A DNA stretch of 64,000 bases from Mesaphorura yosii (taxonomy: Eukaryota > Arthropoda > Collembola > Poduromorpha > Tullbergiidae). Under the pieces are notes generated by a model. That model was not told the DNA's origin. It did no database searches and saw only the letters and a program-made list of their open reading frames with translations. Made by a program: the position numbers and the translations under genes. Shown piece after piece: positions 36,901 to 60,969 of the stretch (positions are counted from its first letter, which is position 1; each line of letters begins with the position of its first letter). The stretch lies in NCBI GenBank assembly GCA_009869945.1, contig WIXG01000026.1, positions 1-64,000 on the forward strand. The letters are read 5' to 3'.

Positions 36901-39900
36901 TGCGTGGCTGGCGTTATTATGGTCATACTGAAAAGAGCATAATAGGACAATAAACACAACACAGGAGCTCAGCATCGTCAGTGTACTGTGAAATTGTTCT
37001 TTTCAGGATTTAGAACGAGGCATCTTTTCTTCTTCGGCAATCATGTTTCATTCTGGTGCAATAATTCCCATTTACACGAGCGGGAGAAGTTATTCGGGTA
37101 TCTTGCCGTCACATTCCTCCATGGCTTTCTGTTTTCGTTTTGGCTTGTGCCCTTGTATTCTCAGAATGAATGAACACGTAAGAATGTTAATAAATTGCTA
37201 TTATATTTGATTTATCATACACAAATCCTCAAAATGATGCCAGGCTCTCCTCATTACACCCTGGAACCATTCAGACTCTGCTTCAGCTGCGGCTCGCTTT
37301 TATTTACCTCATTCTTCCGCTATTGATATCTTGCTATTAGCTTTTGTGAATTGACACGAATGGAGAATGAATAAAAGTCATTCCGTTGATGATTTTTACG
37401 TTTCCTAGCACACCAATTTACTACAGCCGAGTGCACATTTCATGAATAGGGCAAACTGGAATCAAGCACGCGGAAGAGCAAACGGAACACATTTTTAAAT
37501 AACCATAAATAATCATACGGTCTACTGGCTTGGTTTTATACAAATTAACAGAAACACTAACACAGAAAAGCTCATGCTAACCTTTCCGTTACTGACCTTT
37601 TGAAAGTCTTGAAGCATCTGAATTAGTTAATTGAATCGAGTTATATATTGACCACGGGAATTCCACGACTTTCAAGCATTTCATATTGGCCCTGACGACT
37701 ATTCGACTTAGTAGTTGCCAACATTTGTCATTCACATTTTAACCAAAACCATTTGGCTTGTGCAGTAAAAATGTGCATGTTTATTTTTTATTTAGCCTTA
37801 TTCTTACCACATTTAACTGTTACATTCAGCAATCAATAATCAGTCCGTCCTTCTGAACAACATTTTGCACACCACGATTTAGCCCGGGAGGAGAAAATCA
37901 GGAAGCTTCATCTCGTGAGAAGGAAAGCGTTTATTGCGAACTGGCTCCTAGAATACGTTGGATTCTTTGTTCATAGTCGCGGAGTTTGACGTTGCCATAA
38001 AATACGTTTTCGGTTTTCATACTGAATTGATGTGAAAAGGGTAATAGTAAAACTAAAAACTCCAAGTAGATTAACTTCAAGCCAGGTTTATCATGCAGAG
38101 TTAGTTTTTCCTTGTCGTTTTGGTAGTTCTCCTATAGAAATCATTCATGCCATCCAAATGCGCCACTTCATCACCAAATATAAACTAGAACATTCTAACT
38201 GGAACAATGAAAACTTAACGTATTCTTCATTTCAGGTTGGAGAGGAAATTAAGGGGGAATGTTAGTTGTGGCCACAGAATAACACTTATTTAGTGGCAGC
38301 GGTGGGCCGTGCGAGTAAATGTAATGAGATGGTTTCCGTGTTACAAACGGCGTGCTATCATCCCTTTAATCCTAAATATCTCGGTTTTATTGCTCCATGC
38401 CCTATTTAGCAGTAGCTTGGACTCAAGAGAGCGAGAAAATGTATGCGATTTGTGCAGATGAGTTTCTAACTCTTTCTCCCATTTTACGATCTTATCAACA
38501 ACAAAATCGGACTCGTTTGCAGGATCCTCGCCGCTAATATGCTCCGTGCCCGGTGCTTGTGTCATTTTTACTGACTAACATTCCGCAAACTATTACATAA
38601 AGTGTAATCACCTCGAAGGGGTTAAAGCGTGACTTTATTGGTTTCCATTGCAAATTCACGGCGGCTGTCACACTTGAACTATTGCAGCCAATTATGATTA
38701 TGTACTCACGCCAATACCGCAAGCCTTTAAGAACTCGAGATAAAAATGCGTTGTAAATATCCGTAGAATTAAGGCCATTAGAATTACGCCTTTATGGCAT
38801 TGTGTATGTGTTAGTGGTCCAGCGACCAACTGCCAAACCAATAAAACGCGGGCTGGGTTTGTGCCGCAGTCATCAATTTGTCTCTTCAGACATTTATTAT
38901 GTCTGATATTTATTATACCCTCAGTGGCAATTGCCAACAATAAAGAGATTATTATTCGCACTTACAAGGAACGGCGTGTATGATTGGTTTAATCAAAGAA
39001 TAGCGCATTTTCTAATGGAGAAGTGCTCATTCCCGTTACCTATTCATGACAAGTAAATTGCAGTCCGGCTCGAACGCATTGAAGCAAATACTTTCATTGT
39101 GACCATAATGCGCTATTGTCGGATTCATCTATAATTTAATTTAATTTCTTTGATTGCCGATATTGCAAGTCATAATTCTAGCACAAATGAGTTACGATAA
39201 TCTCACTAATGGCATGCATTATGCTCTCTCTGTGATATCCTTTACCTCTGTAGTGCGTGAATGCTAATATACAACCACTGAGAAAGAAAGTCAAATAATA
39301 ACAGTACAACCACCCTTCCATTTCTCCTTTGTCATGCGGATGCCTGAGCATTTTTTAATATTTTATAAGTCATTCACAGATCATTAGTAAGTTGAAACCA
39401 GTTGTAATGACTTGCTGAAAAATTACATGTCTAAAATTGTCTTGTATTCGTCGACTAATTCGAGGATGTTTCATGAACTTGTTTTGTTAATTATGCACAT
39501 TAAACACGGACGGACATAAATATTAGTAAACCTTTCAGAATGAAAATTCAAATTTTAGCCAATTAGCCGTTATACTCAATGTAAAAAATTTGGACATCGT
39601 GATACTGGTGGAATGAGATAAACGAAAGCAGCAATGTACACCGAAAGTAGAGTTTGAGTGAATAGGTTGGCAGGAATGTATATTCAGATGCTGAAAAATG
39701 ATGGAGCGTAAAATCAGATAAAAGAGCCTAATATTTTCGTATCCCTTAAAGTCACATTCAGTGTCGAGAACCTGAAATGACAGAACGGAAGAGGGATTTC
39801 CCGTTTCGCATTTATGAATGGAATGCTCGAACTGCAGTCATACCGTCCACTACGCACTAGCCGAGATTTCACCTTATTTCCTTACAAATGCTGCAATTGG

Positions 39901-42900
39901 CACAAGCGCATGACGGCGAACAAGAAATCAAAAGCCGAATTATGTGTATCATGATAATGATACTAGCAGCATATGATCATTGTTGGCCAGTTCATGTTGA
40001 AAAGATAAACTGTTGTTGTGATGTCTGGAAATTGAGCGAGCGTCTACAAAGAAGATTTCACGTCCCAAAATTGGCTTATGCTGAACAATTCGTTTTGAAA
40101 ATACTCGCTCCCGTTCAAAGCAAGCCAATTCATTCATGTATTCATTCATTGAGGAGGACAATTGGCGATGGCAGCATTTAGTGAGGTTGGCTTCTACCCA
40201 TAGGTTACAAATAAGTGTATCAATGACCATTAATAAGGACATATTGGGCTTCTCTGTTCAGTCAGAACGTTCAGCTTTTCTTTTCCAGCCTTCGAATATT
40301 GTTATTCAACCTTTTACTTTATTCCGACGAATAAATGAGGTACAATGATAAACTCGAAGGGAATCAGCTACCAGCAATTGCCTAACACAGTCCCCTTCAA
40401 CTGTGGACCAGAACTTGCAAAACAGGAAACACAACAAATGAGACGTGTGGATTTTGAAAGGTTGAGTTTACTTTATCATTAGGAACGAATTAATTCGACA
40501 GAAATGCCCAATTGTTCTGCGCTCTGTGTGCATGAACACCAACCTGGTCCCCAATTACAAATACTGCCCGTGAACTGCTACACAGCAGATGCATCCCTTC
40601 ATCTTTGTAAGGTCCACCATTTAGAGTCTGAAAGTCATTTGCCGTGCTGCGGTTCAATTTGTCGAATAGATTAGGCATGCCAAACTCTCCATTTAGCCTC
40701 GTTCCTACCCATTCTTCGAAAAAACGCACCGTTCCTTAAGAAAAGCTTCACTGAAACGACGCTATCATGATTATCGTCTCATTGGCAGTGATCGATCACT
40801 CATTTCTTTATTCTATCAAACAGCATTTAGATCCGAATTTAACTGTGTCTCACCCTCCACGAGCGGGACCGCGTATCTGCATAAAAGACTATCATCAGCA
40901 TCGTCACCGTTTGTTATACAAATCATATACTTCTCTTGTGACAATATGCCCGACCCAAAGAGGATTCATGCGCATTCATAGCTTGGAATCATTCAGTTTC
41001 AGAAGCACAGTCGTGCACTTTGCAGAAGGATGTTCGATCAATTGAGAGGAGAATGGAAACGAATGCCAATTCGGAAGCCGCAGACCTCAGTACGACAATT
41101 CGTCGATGAATGAGATGTGTGTCTCATTTGTAAAATTTTGCGGATTATGTAAATAGAAGGCACAATTCAAGGTTCCGTCTGTGTTATTAAGATGACTGAT
41201 GAGTTGTTGGGTGCGAATGATTGCATTCGTGTGATGAAATGCAAGCATAATGTATTAGACTGATTAAGACTGCTCGTTTGCACTAGACAAATGATATCAT
41301 GAATGATGAGCGAAAACTTTTTCTTGAGTGGGAAGGATGAGGATTCAGACGGGACAAAATGATGATGAGTGTTGAGGATTTTGTTTTTGGGCTAAAGGCT
41401 CTGGAAAATAAGGCAACCCAAATTTGCGGCAGTAGGAAATGCAAACCATTCCTCGTGCCTGCTTATTACAACGATGATGATGATCATGATGACGCCGATG
41501 ATGATATTACATGCTGAAGTGTACAAATTGTTCTTTTGCGTCAACATTTTTTAACTTTTCTGCATGCGTTTACGAGTAATAGTGGAGCGAGGCTAGAAAG
41601 GGCCTATTATAAATTTCATACAGATGAAAGTCTATGATGGATTGTTCCTATTTATACGTTACTGGTGAAACTTGAGACTCATTTGTCTCGTGTGCTCTTG
41701 TTGCAATATTGCCCTTCATATTCTGTATGGTTTTGTGCATCAGCCAGCCCAGGCGAGAGAAAGTGAGAGCATTGGAAAAAATTCAAAGCAGAAGCGAGGA
41801 GCCTTCCTTTATTTTGAGCCTCTTTTCGTCTCCCGATGCAAATTTGTAGATCATTTCATCTAAACAACCAATTTTGTCATGTTCTGTTTCATAATAATAA
41901 GAGTAATACTGACATAATATCCATCTCCTGCCAGCCGCTTGCTCATCTCGCCGCCACCACTCAGACAGGCTTCATCTATTTGAAAAGTAGGCCTGCAACT
42001 GCCGACGAGTTGAGAACCTGGAACAGAGTAGAGAAAAGGACTTTGCATATATTTATTTAAATACACGAATCCTTCGCCAATTACAACTCACCAACCCGGC
42101 AAGGCCTTTCGCTCTTCCAAAAAATATTTCCACTTTGTGGAATCATTTCTACAGCCTTCACTTCATTCCAACCAAGTTGAGGAATAATAAGACAAGTTTT
42201 TGCGTTTTCGTTTTTACGTCAATTTAAATTACATCACATAGCCAAATTGAATCCCCACTCCTCACGGACTTGTCTCTTTATTCAATTACAATTCTCTTCG
42301 CCTGCGGTCGACGAAAACATGATTGGAATTGCTGGTTCGTTCTTTTGGAATGTCACATGAATAGCGGCTTGAGCAAGCTTAAGACTGTAATCTCCGCAAC
42401 GCTCTCAACCTTGCAATTCCATTTTCATTTAAATTAAAAGATCGGGGAAGACTTGAAACTTGAAACCTACGCTATTAACTTTGCAGATTTTAGAAATAAG
42501 CCAGAGATGAACAAATCCAAGTGTTTCTTGACGAGATGAGACACACTGTGACTAACTCATGCACGCAGTGCAGCTAACCATTAATTACTTTATCTCTTTA
42601 TAATCGCAATGTTTATGTTCAAAATTTTATTAATAGAGCAATTAATTTCTCATGCCATACAGAAGTACTCATGTCGAGCTACTTTGATTACGAAAACTTC
42701 AAAGTTGTTTCAATTCCGCTTTATTACGTAATGATAAGTACTTGACGTGAATACTAATTCCGGATCATCGTCACTTCAATCCAGTGCTAGCGCATGAAAG
42801 TCGAATTAATTTTACGCGTGCAGTATGTGTAACTTTTGTCTGTGCGCCGGACTCCTGAAATAAAATCGTAAAGCGTTCATCGACCAAAGGGTTTGAAATG

Positions 42901-45070
42901 CTCATACATATTTGGCTTTCGTCCAGCTCCAGTGCATTGGAGTTCTTCAGTTTCACGTTTACGATTTAGAGTGTACAATAAAAATAAAAATTTTAGTATG
43001 TAGTAAGGGGTGGCGATTAATCCGAGACTGAGCATCGAGACTGGCGTAATTTTGTCCAAGTGGAGCGGTGCAGTGTCCTAGAAACGTGGAATCAATTCTG
43101 TAAGGGGTTTTTCTTGGGTCGGGTCCGTGGAATATGACTTTATACTGTCGTTATGCGTCTCTTCTGAATGTAATGAAAATAGACAGGAAACGGAGACTTT
43201 TCCACTTAAACGGGTCTTCCATTCAGCTCACAAAAATGAAGTTTTTAAAGGATTTTCATAAACCGTTTATAAGGGTATTATTTTACTACACTTTTATTAG
43301 TATTATTACTGCTATTACCATTATGATATTCTGGTCATTGTTAAAGGTGTGAAGGTACAAAGAAGAAAATACCCAAATAAAATAAAATTCAAGTGGAGTA
43401 CAGCAAGTCGGGCCGAGTTGACTTTCGCTTTAGAAAAACAAGCCCGAACGAATATCCTTTCCCGAATCCCAAGTCTCCTTTCAAACAAATTTTATAAGCT
43501 CCATTTCTTCTCTCAAGCCATGTTCATGAAAGTCCTTTTGAAGGGGACTTAACTCGACTAAACGCAGAACCCTCCTATTGTGTACCCACAAATTCTACCT
43601 TTCGCTCCTTCCCCGCGTCCCTTACAAAAGTCAAATGTATGTATATCGTATTGTTATTGTTACGTGCCTAATCCAATAATAACTTACGGCTGGTCAGGCC
43701 AGACAGCTTGGCACCGTCAACCATCATCAGCCACGAACTTGGCCCCGGTAAACTTGTCCAAGGCTCTAGCATTTGCTTGTTCTTTTTCCGTAACCAACGA
43801 TTCATCATTTTTCGTCACTTTTAAAAATATTTTAAAGATTATCTCCCGAAAGAAGCTTTTAACAATAATAAATGTTTTATTGAAATCTTTGCGGACACAT
43901 TAGCCATGAAGTAATGATGATGGATTCGTGCTGGACTGGCTTTAATCTCAAATAATATACATCTGAACTTAATTTAGCTCAGTCGGGTTGGAAATACCAT
44001 TTACATTTATATTTGATGGATGTCAATTGCGCGCTTTCGAAATTTAAATGACCAGATTTGTTCTGCAATCCGGAATTCAACGATAATTTCAGGTTGCTGT
44101 GAGCGGAATTCAGGTACGACGAATGCAATGAATTGGATTTGCTGATTGACTGTCGGAGTTCGTTTGTAAGACTCCATTATTCGTCTTGGTGCTTCATATC
44201 CGGTGTTCAGTAATTCACGTCGCATCGTTTCCAACTATACATCGTCCATATAACTTTGTTACCATGAGTGTAGACTCGTAGGACAGAGTTTCCATTGACT
44301 GGTTAATCCCTGTTCTTCTTCAGTGTGAGCACGTTACCAATGATTCAAAGAAAAAGTCAAAAAATGTCACTTGGTAGTATGAATGAATTTTTTTTGCCGT
44401 TCTTTTCACCTGCATAGGATTTTGGTTGTGTTTTCCTACTTAAATGCTTTGCCGTACATATTGTAAAGGAAACTTCTCTCTTCAATTGACCGGTTTACAA
44501 TGGTTTTATGGTGGTCATTTACTATTCCCTGTAGTCAATGAGAACCGCTCTTTTTGCTTTTCGCTCATGCCTTGAAGATATTCGTAAGGCAAACGTAAGC
44601 CTTATTTACTTCCTATCCGCCGACTTCTGATTTTACTCAAAGGTGATCCTGGAGGCAGCTACACAAAGGAACTGAGAAGACTGAATTCTTTATGGCTATG
44701 AGCTAATATGCGGACCTTAATTGAGTCATGGAAAATTACACGTAATCGTGCATTCTAGTCCAACTTAAATGGCCAAATGCTTTTCTTGCCTTCGATTAAA
44801 CATTGAACAGCGTTGTATGATGCCCTCAAATTTATTATAACATTCAGCATACGTACTCACGTTTTATCATTCATAATAATGATCCAGGTTATTGGAAGTT
44901 CATTGGAAAACTGAATACTTTCGTATTCACATTTAAAACGGAAGACGGTAGGGACCCAACAAGTCAAGTTATAAAGTGAATGAATAAGTTCAGGTGCGCT
45001 CGGTCAAACACATTTTAGAGAAAAACTGGAAGGAGGTTGACCCGACTACCTTGCACATAGTAAGATCCAT
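30942..45070. other. Intergenic DNA, no host gene recognised
   Basis: No recognisable protein family on either strand. Weak items: a 105-nt minus-strand exon-like stretch bounded by good splice signals at 33957-34061, and a purine tract plus tRNA-complement-like sequence at 38249-38306 that could be an LTR-retroelement fossil. A GAT-rich patch lies at 41472-41505. Confidence 0.5.
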
Positions 45071-45094
45071 TTCATTCATTCATTCATTCATTCA
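45071..45094. repeat. (TTCA)6 microsatellite
   Basis: Six uninterrupted TTCA units directly readable at this position, in otherwise nonrepetitive intergenic DNA. Confidence 0.9.
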
Positions 45095-48000
45095 CTAAAC
45101 CCTTGTAAGAATGTTGTGTCGGATGGGGATGGAGTTCATTCAGGTGTCAAGTGGATCTGCTTTCATAGTATCCTACTTCATTCATTTCTGTACGCTGTCT
45201 CGGCAAAGCGAAGGCGCCAGAAAGTCTACCTTTGAAAATAATGAAAGTTCTAACGCGAATGGAAGAAATTTTAGGCCATTTACTCAAATCGAATCTGCGT
45301 CCATTCAATCCATAATATGCACGGAACCCTTTTCCCCGGCATGCAATCCTAAAGACGAATTCATTCATGCTCACATTCACGGGAGTTGAGAAACATGCTT
45401 TGAATGTTTACTAATAATGAATTTCGTCGTAAGAAACAAAGAATGGAAGATGTATGCGATGCCCTAGAAGTATTTCGGGGCTCAACTAATGCAATTCAAG
45501 AATATGAAATAATAAATGTCGCGTCACGATGACAAAGTATGAAAGAGGCAACTGATCGTGGTGCGCTTAATGGCCAGCGAGAATGCGTCACAAGAAATTT
45601 ATTTCGTGCATTATTCTTTGTTGCCTTTCTTAAGGAAGAAAGTAATGAAGTTCTCAAACAGCCGCCATGCACAAAGAACCCGAGGAAGGTCCGAAAATTC
45701 TTTTTCTTCGGCGGCATGGAATGCTTATCCATTATCTCTTGGTCTGGTGCTACAAATTACAAGATCCAAAAAGCCGTAACACAAGTTGTGGAAAAGAAGA
45801 AGAGAAAAATCATTTTATGGTTTGCAATGTAGTTTGGGCCACACTTTGTTCCTTTTGATAATATCATTTTATACTCTTCATTTTATAAACTTATGAGCGA
45901 ATGCATCGGAAGAGACGAGTTGAAATATTGGACGCGAGCACTGGATCGTTGTCCGAGACTTTTCTCTCGCCTCATCCTCGTCCGACGGCGAAATTGGGCA
46001 CACACGACACGCTGAGGCAAGCCGTGAATGACGAGGAGACATGAAGTGATGTTATTAGCTTCGTATAAAATGGTGAACCATGAAGTGGACACAGGTGGAC
46101 GTAATGACTTCGTATGCCTCGCACGAGTCAGTCAGTCGAAGGAAGCTTATTATTATCACACGCGAAAGAAGCAGGACAATACTAGGCTGCACAAGCCCTG
46201 AGATCTTAGCCAGCAAAACCAACATCAGAACTCCTCGACAGCTGACATATTTCTAGATTATTGTGCGGTGACGGCACGTAATGCATTCGATATTGTGCAA
46301 TCCGCATCCGCATACAAGATGAAGAAGGGTAGCGCTGACTGGCCACGCAGTCGTGGCGGAGTACGAGAGAATGATGAAACATAATAATGTCCATGGTTAG
46401 TTTGTTCGCACATGTGACCAAACCAAAAAGAAATACCATGAACCATTATTATGACCCGGCTATTATTCACCACATCATTACCATTCGTGCTTACTGGATT
46501 CGAATATTACTCTAACTGCGTGCCTAATGACGTAGTTACAGTGCAATACAATTTTATGCCAACTTGCTGCAATGTTAATTGGGAACAGAATGAAAGGACG
46601 TCATCAGCCCATCACAGACAGTAATGAAACGTCTGAGTGAATTCTGAAGGACAATATGATGCCAACATGGTGGAAAACAAATGTGATGGAATCTTGACCA
46701 AGGCCAACTCGAGGCAGGTATGACTGCGTCTTTATTATGGACCAAGTGTCTTGTCAGACCCTATTCGCGTTCTTTATACGCTGCAGCATGTTGATAGTTT
46801 ATTTCTGTACACAAAGAAACAAAGAGCAAAATTGCATGGACATTTATTGCATTTGTTATCATCGGATGCATCAGTAAAATTAAAACAAATGATTGTCTAT
46901 GAACAATGATATGTCAGGCCAACCCAATAACTCTCTTTAGAATTTAAGATTTATAACCGAGCGGGGATCCCCACCCATTCCAACAACTTTCGCTATTGCT
47001 ATTTCCATTTCTGTCTGACCATATCGTGCCTATTTTTTTGTACGACACATGTGCATTGCGGGCCTCCGTTTCTCCAAGCCCAAAATCATGGTGCGTTGGC
47101 GCGGATGCCTCCTCTTCCTGCTTTCCTTTCCTTCCGACATCATCATCATCCCGCTCATCATTGCATTCATTCATCCCCATCCCTCTCACACCTTCCTCCG
47201 GAAATCTATCACATAAAAATAACGCGGTTGTGAGCGGAGAAACCAACATGGGGGGAATGACTTTATTCCGCAGCCATGCCACACAGGCCGAGTACTTACT
47301 TGGAATGGGCAAAGTAGAAAATAAGATGGGTAAAACTCACTTCCACTTTCAGAAATTACTCCCTTTTCGGAAGAACAATGTAGTCCTGTGACACGCGGCT
47401 GCGGGAGGAGGCACACGCACTGATCCTATTATTTTACATATGTATAATCATGCATGGCTGCGTGCAACTCTTTTCTTTGCTCTTGCAGACTCTTATCTAT
47501 CTCCTTAACTATTACTCCGAAATAAGTGTCCTTATCTTGGCAGAATAATATCGCCGTTCTCCTTTCCTGTGTACAGAAAGAATAATGACAGTAATATCTT
47601 CAGTGCAGTGCAGTGCACAAGGACGGAGACGGAGCCTTTTCCTGTGCTGCTCTGGTTTCTTTTTGTAAGAGAAAGATTGTGAAAGCAGAGAGAGGAAAAA
47701 GGAAGACCAATTTAAAAGCTTTCAACTTGGGCATTATTATTATAGTCTAATAGTCTCTGCGATGCTCCTGCCCATACTCTTGTTCGTCTTGAACGGCCAG
47801 CCAGTCAGAAAATGAATGGGTTCACTGTTTCCATTCTCCAGTTGGTCCATGTAACCATGTATGATATTCTGGAGGCACATAATAGTCCCTGACTACGGCG
47901 GGCACAATCTTTCCAAGAACCTTAATAGAGTTGCATACAGTTGCTTGCCTTCTCTTTGGTTCGTTCTTGGCTCACTTTTCTCTACATTTATTACTTGTTT

Positions 48001-50385
48001 TCCCTCCCGTCGCTCCTCTATCTTATTACGGCCATGTATAATGTGATCATTTTGAAAATGAGCCCAACCCGTCTTCCTCCGAGATAATATAGTTTTAGTA
48101 TCTTTGATTTCTATTTAATCATTCAAGTAAAGCTGCTGCAACCTTAACTGACTACAGCAAACATGACCTCCTTTTAGCATCATTGCTATTCCGTCTGCTA
48201 CTTCGCAAATACTTCTTCTCTAATTGCCGTTTAATGCAGAAATAATTCCCTTACTAATGTAAATTATCAGCCAGGTTTCGCGCTCCGTACGCAAATGCAC
48301 GGCGCGGTATGGTGCACACGGCCGTGCTCACATCTTGCGCACTGCGAGGCAGCAGAAGAGACTGACAGCAAATTAAGAACCCCAACGTGGCATCGGCAGC
48401 GAAGGTGCAAACGTGCAACTTTGAAGTTCTTTCGAGAAGGCCATAAATTGGAGTTCATAAACAAATATTATTTGCTGTGGCAGACGATGAAAGAAAGAAG
48501 ACGTAAAGTTTGCGGAGGTGAATGTTGAGAATGTATGGTTTAATAATGTCGTTCGCCAACCGCAGCCGTGGTTATGGATCCCGTATTTGCCGCCGTACGC
48601 ACACATAAGCACGCCCGAGAAAGAAACTTTATAAAAAAGCTTCATGAAATGAGTTTTTTGTTTCGAATAAAATACAGATGTGTGCGATGTAATGATGTTT
48701 GTGCAGTGCTACACTGCGCCATTGCGGCAGAAGAAATTGTGCAGGGAAAAAGATCTTAATAAGCCTTGCCCTATTCCCGCATCTTCGGGGCCTTGTTTGC
48801 AATCAATATGCAAAACAAACAGCCTCATTTGAATATACACAGCGCATCCATACACCCCGACAGTTTTCAGATAACAGGGACGTGGAGGAAGACACGCGGC
48901 GAGATCACTCCGTGTCCTTGACGTTTGGAGTTTGCGAGTAATTGTAATTAAGAAAATCGTCCTAATCCCTCAAATGACTTCTTAAGTGTTCATCAGATCT
49001 TCCCTAATCAAAATTAATTCCTGAACAACTTCGGAACTCCGGTATAATGACTCGATGAGTGTTTAGTTTGTAAACAGTCGGAACTTGTACTTCGAGATCT
49101 CTCAGTACGCCCGCGGCAAAGTCTCGAGTTAGAATATACCCGCTTCGTGGTGGATTATGCACAGCACGCTCTGTAGGCCGACGTCATTACGCATGATGAT
49201 CTCTTGAGTCTTCTTGTTTCATACTTTATTTTTACCTTTCTCTACACTTGGGGCGGCACACAGAAAAATAGAGAAACAATTGGAAATATACACGCTTGAA
49301 CAATAACATGACATTACTTTAGTTTTCTGCCTTTTCTATGAAATGGTGATACATTTGTCTTCCTGCCTGGCTCCGAGTGTACGTGTAAAATATAATATTG
49401 TTGTATTATATTTTTATTGCACACATACGCGTCATCATCATGAAGAACTCGCTCACACATCAATTCTTCTCCTTTTCGTACCGAGAGGATCGTTTCAGGT
49501 TGCTGGAGAGCAGATGATACGAACAGAAGCAGACGACTCTGTGTCAAGTGCCTTGCTGAACTCATGCTTCGTTTCCATCTTTATCTTCTACGGTGCGCAC
49601 ACACCGCCTGCGTAGGGTCTTACTCGTGATTAGTTTTAAAGGAAGCTGTGTAGAGCAAAATGCGAAATCGAAAAAGTCAAAGTTAATACTCTCTTTATTC
49701 ATCCTTTGTGATGTTTTATTGTTGGCTTGATTTTACACAGCCAGAAAACAACCATTGCGTGTTTACTTTATACTTACGACATTACAACTTCCCAAAAGAC
49801 AATAAATTAAGATTTTATTTATGCTTGTTCTCTGCTTTATGATTGCCACACTGGAGTTCGCAATAACTAACTTAACTTATCGTACAATTAAACGTGCACC
49901 TTTACGTGACGTAAGAGTGCGGGATTTCACATCTACTGCCTAGAGTAACTTTACTTCTACATTACCGACGACGAGCTCTTAATCTTACCTGTTAATATCG
50001 TCTTAGAGATTTCATGAGACAAGCATTAAACAAAAAAATGAAATGGACCCTGTATGTGTTTACCTCTTTCAACACCACTTAAATCCGCCGTGCTGGAAAA
50101 GAAGGACTAAATTGATTGATATACACTACTCAACTCGGAAGCAAGCTAATCAATTGAGTTGGCACAAATTATTTCACAAGGAACGTCCATCTTGCTCTAC
50201 CTTGGCCTGTCGAAATTCAATACAATTATAACTAAGCTAATAATACTGATTAGTTTCTCTGTGATAAGTGCTAAGCTAAACGATAACAAAATAAAAATCT
50301 TTGGATTGAGAATGCGGTCACATTAATTCATTTCGTCGGTCACGGGCAAAACGAAATCAAGAGATAAGATTATACAAAATGGAAC
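45095..50385. other. 3' flank of Nkx6, no gene seen
   Basis: Holds the Nkx6 3' UTR at its right end (minus strand). No other coding sequence is recognised. The minus-strand open frame 46944-47312 is repetitive-acidic and lacks family resemblance. Confidence 0.45.
49814..49819 (-). promoter_or_regulatory. Candidate Nkx6 polyadenylation signal
   Basis: AATAAA on the minus strand about 570 nt past the Nkx6 stop codon. It is the nearest exact hexamer I see downstream of the stop; such hexamers are common in AT-rich DNA, so the assignment is tentative. Confidence 0.3.

Positions 50386-60969
<10,584 letters not shown>

Noticed and set aside
46944-47312. 122-codon minus-strand open frame with acidic stretch
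   Set aside because: No family resemblance or splice context, and it overlaps a similar-length plus-strand frame.
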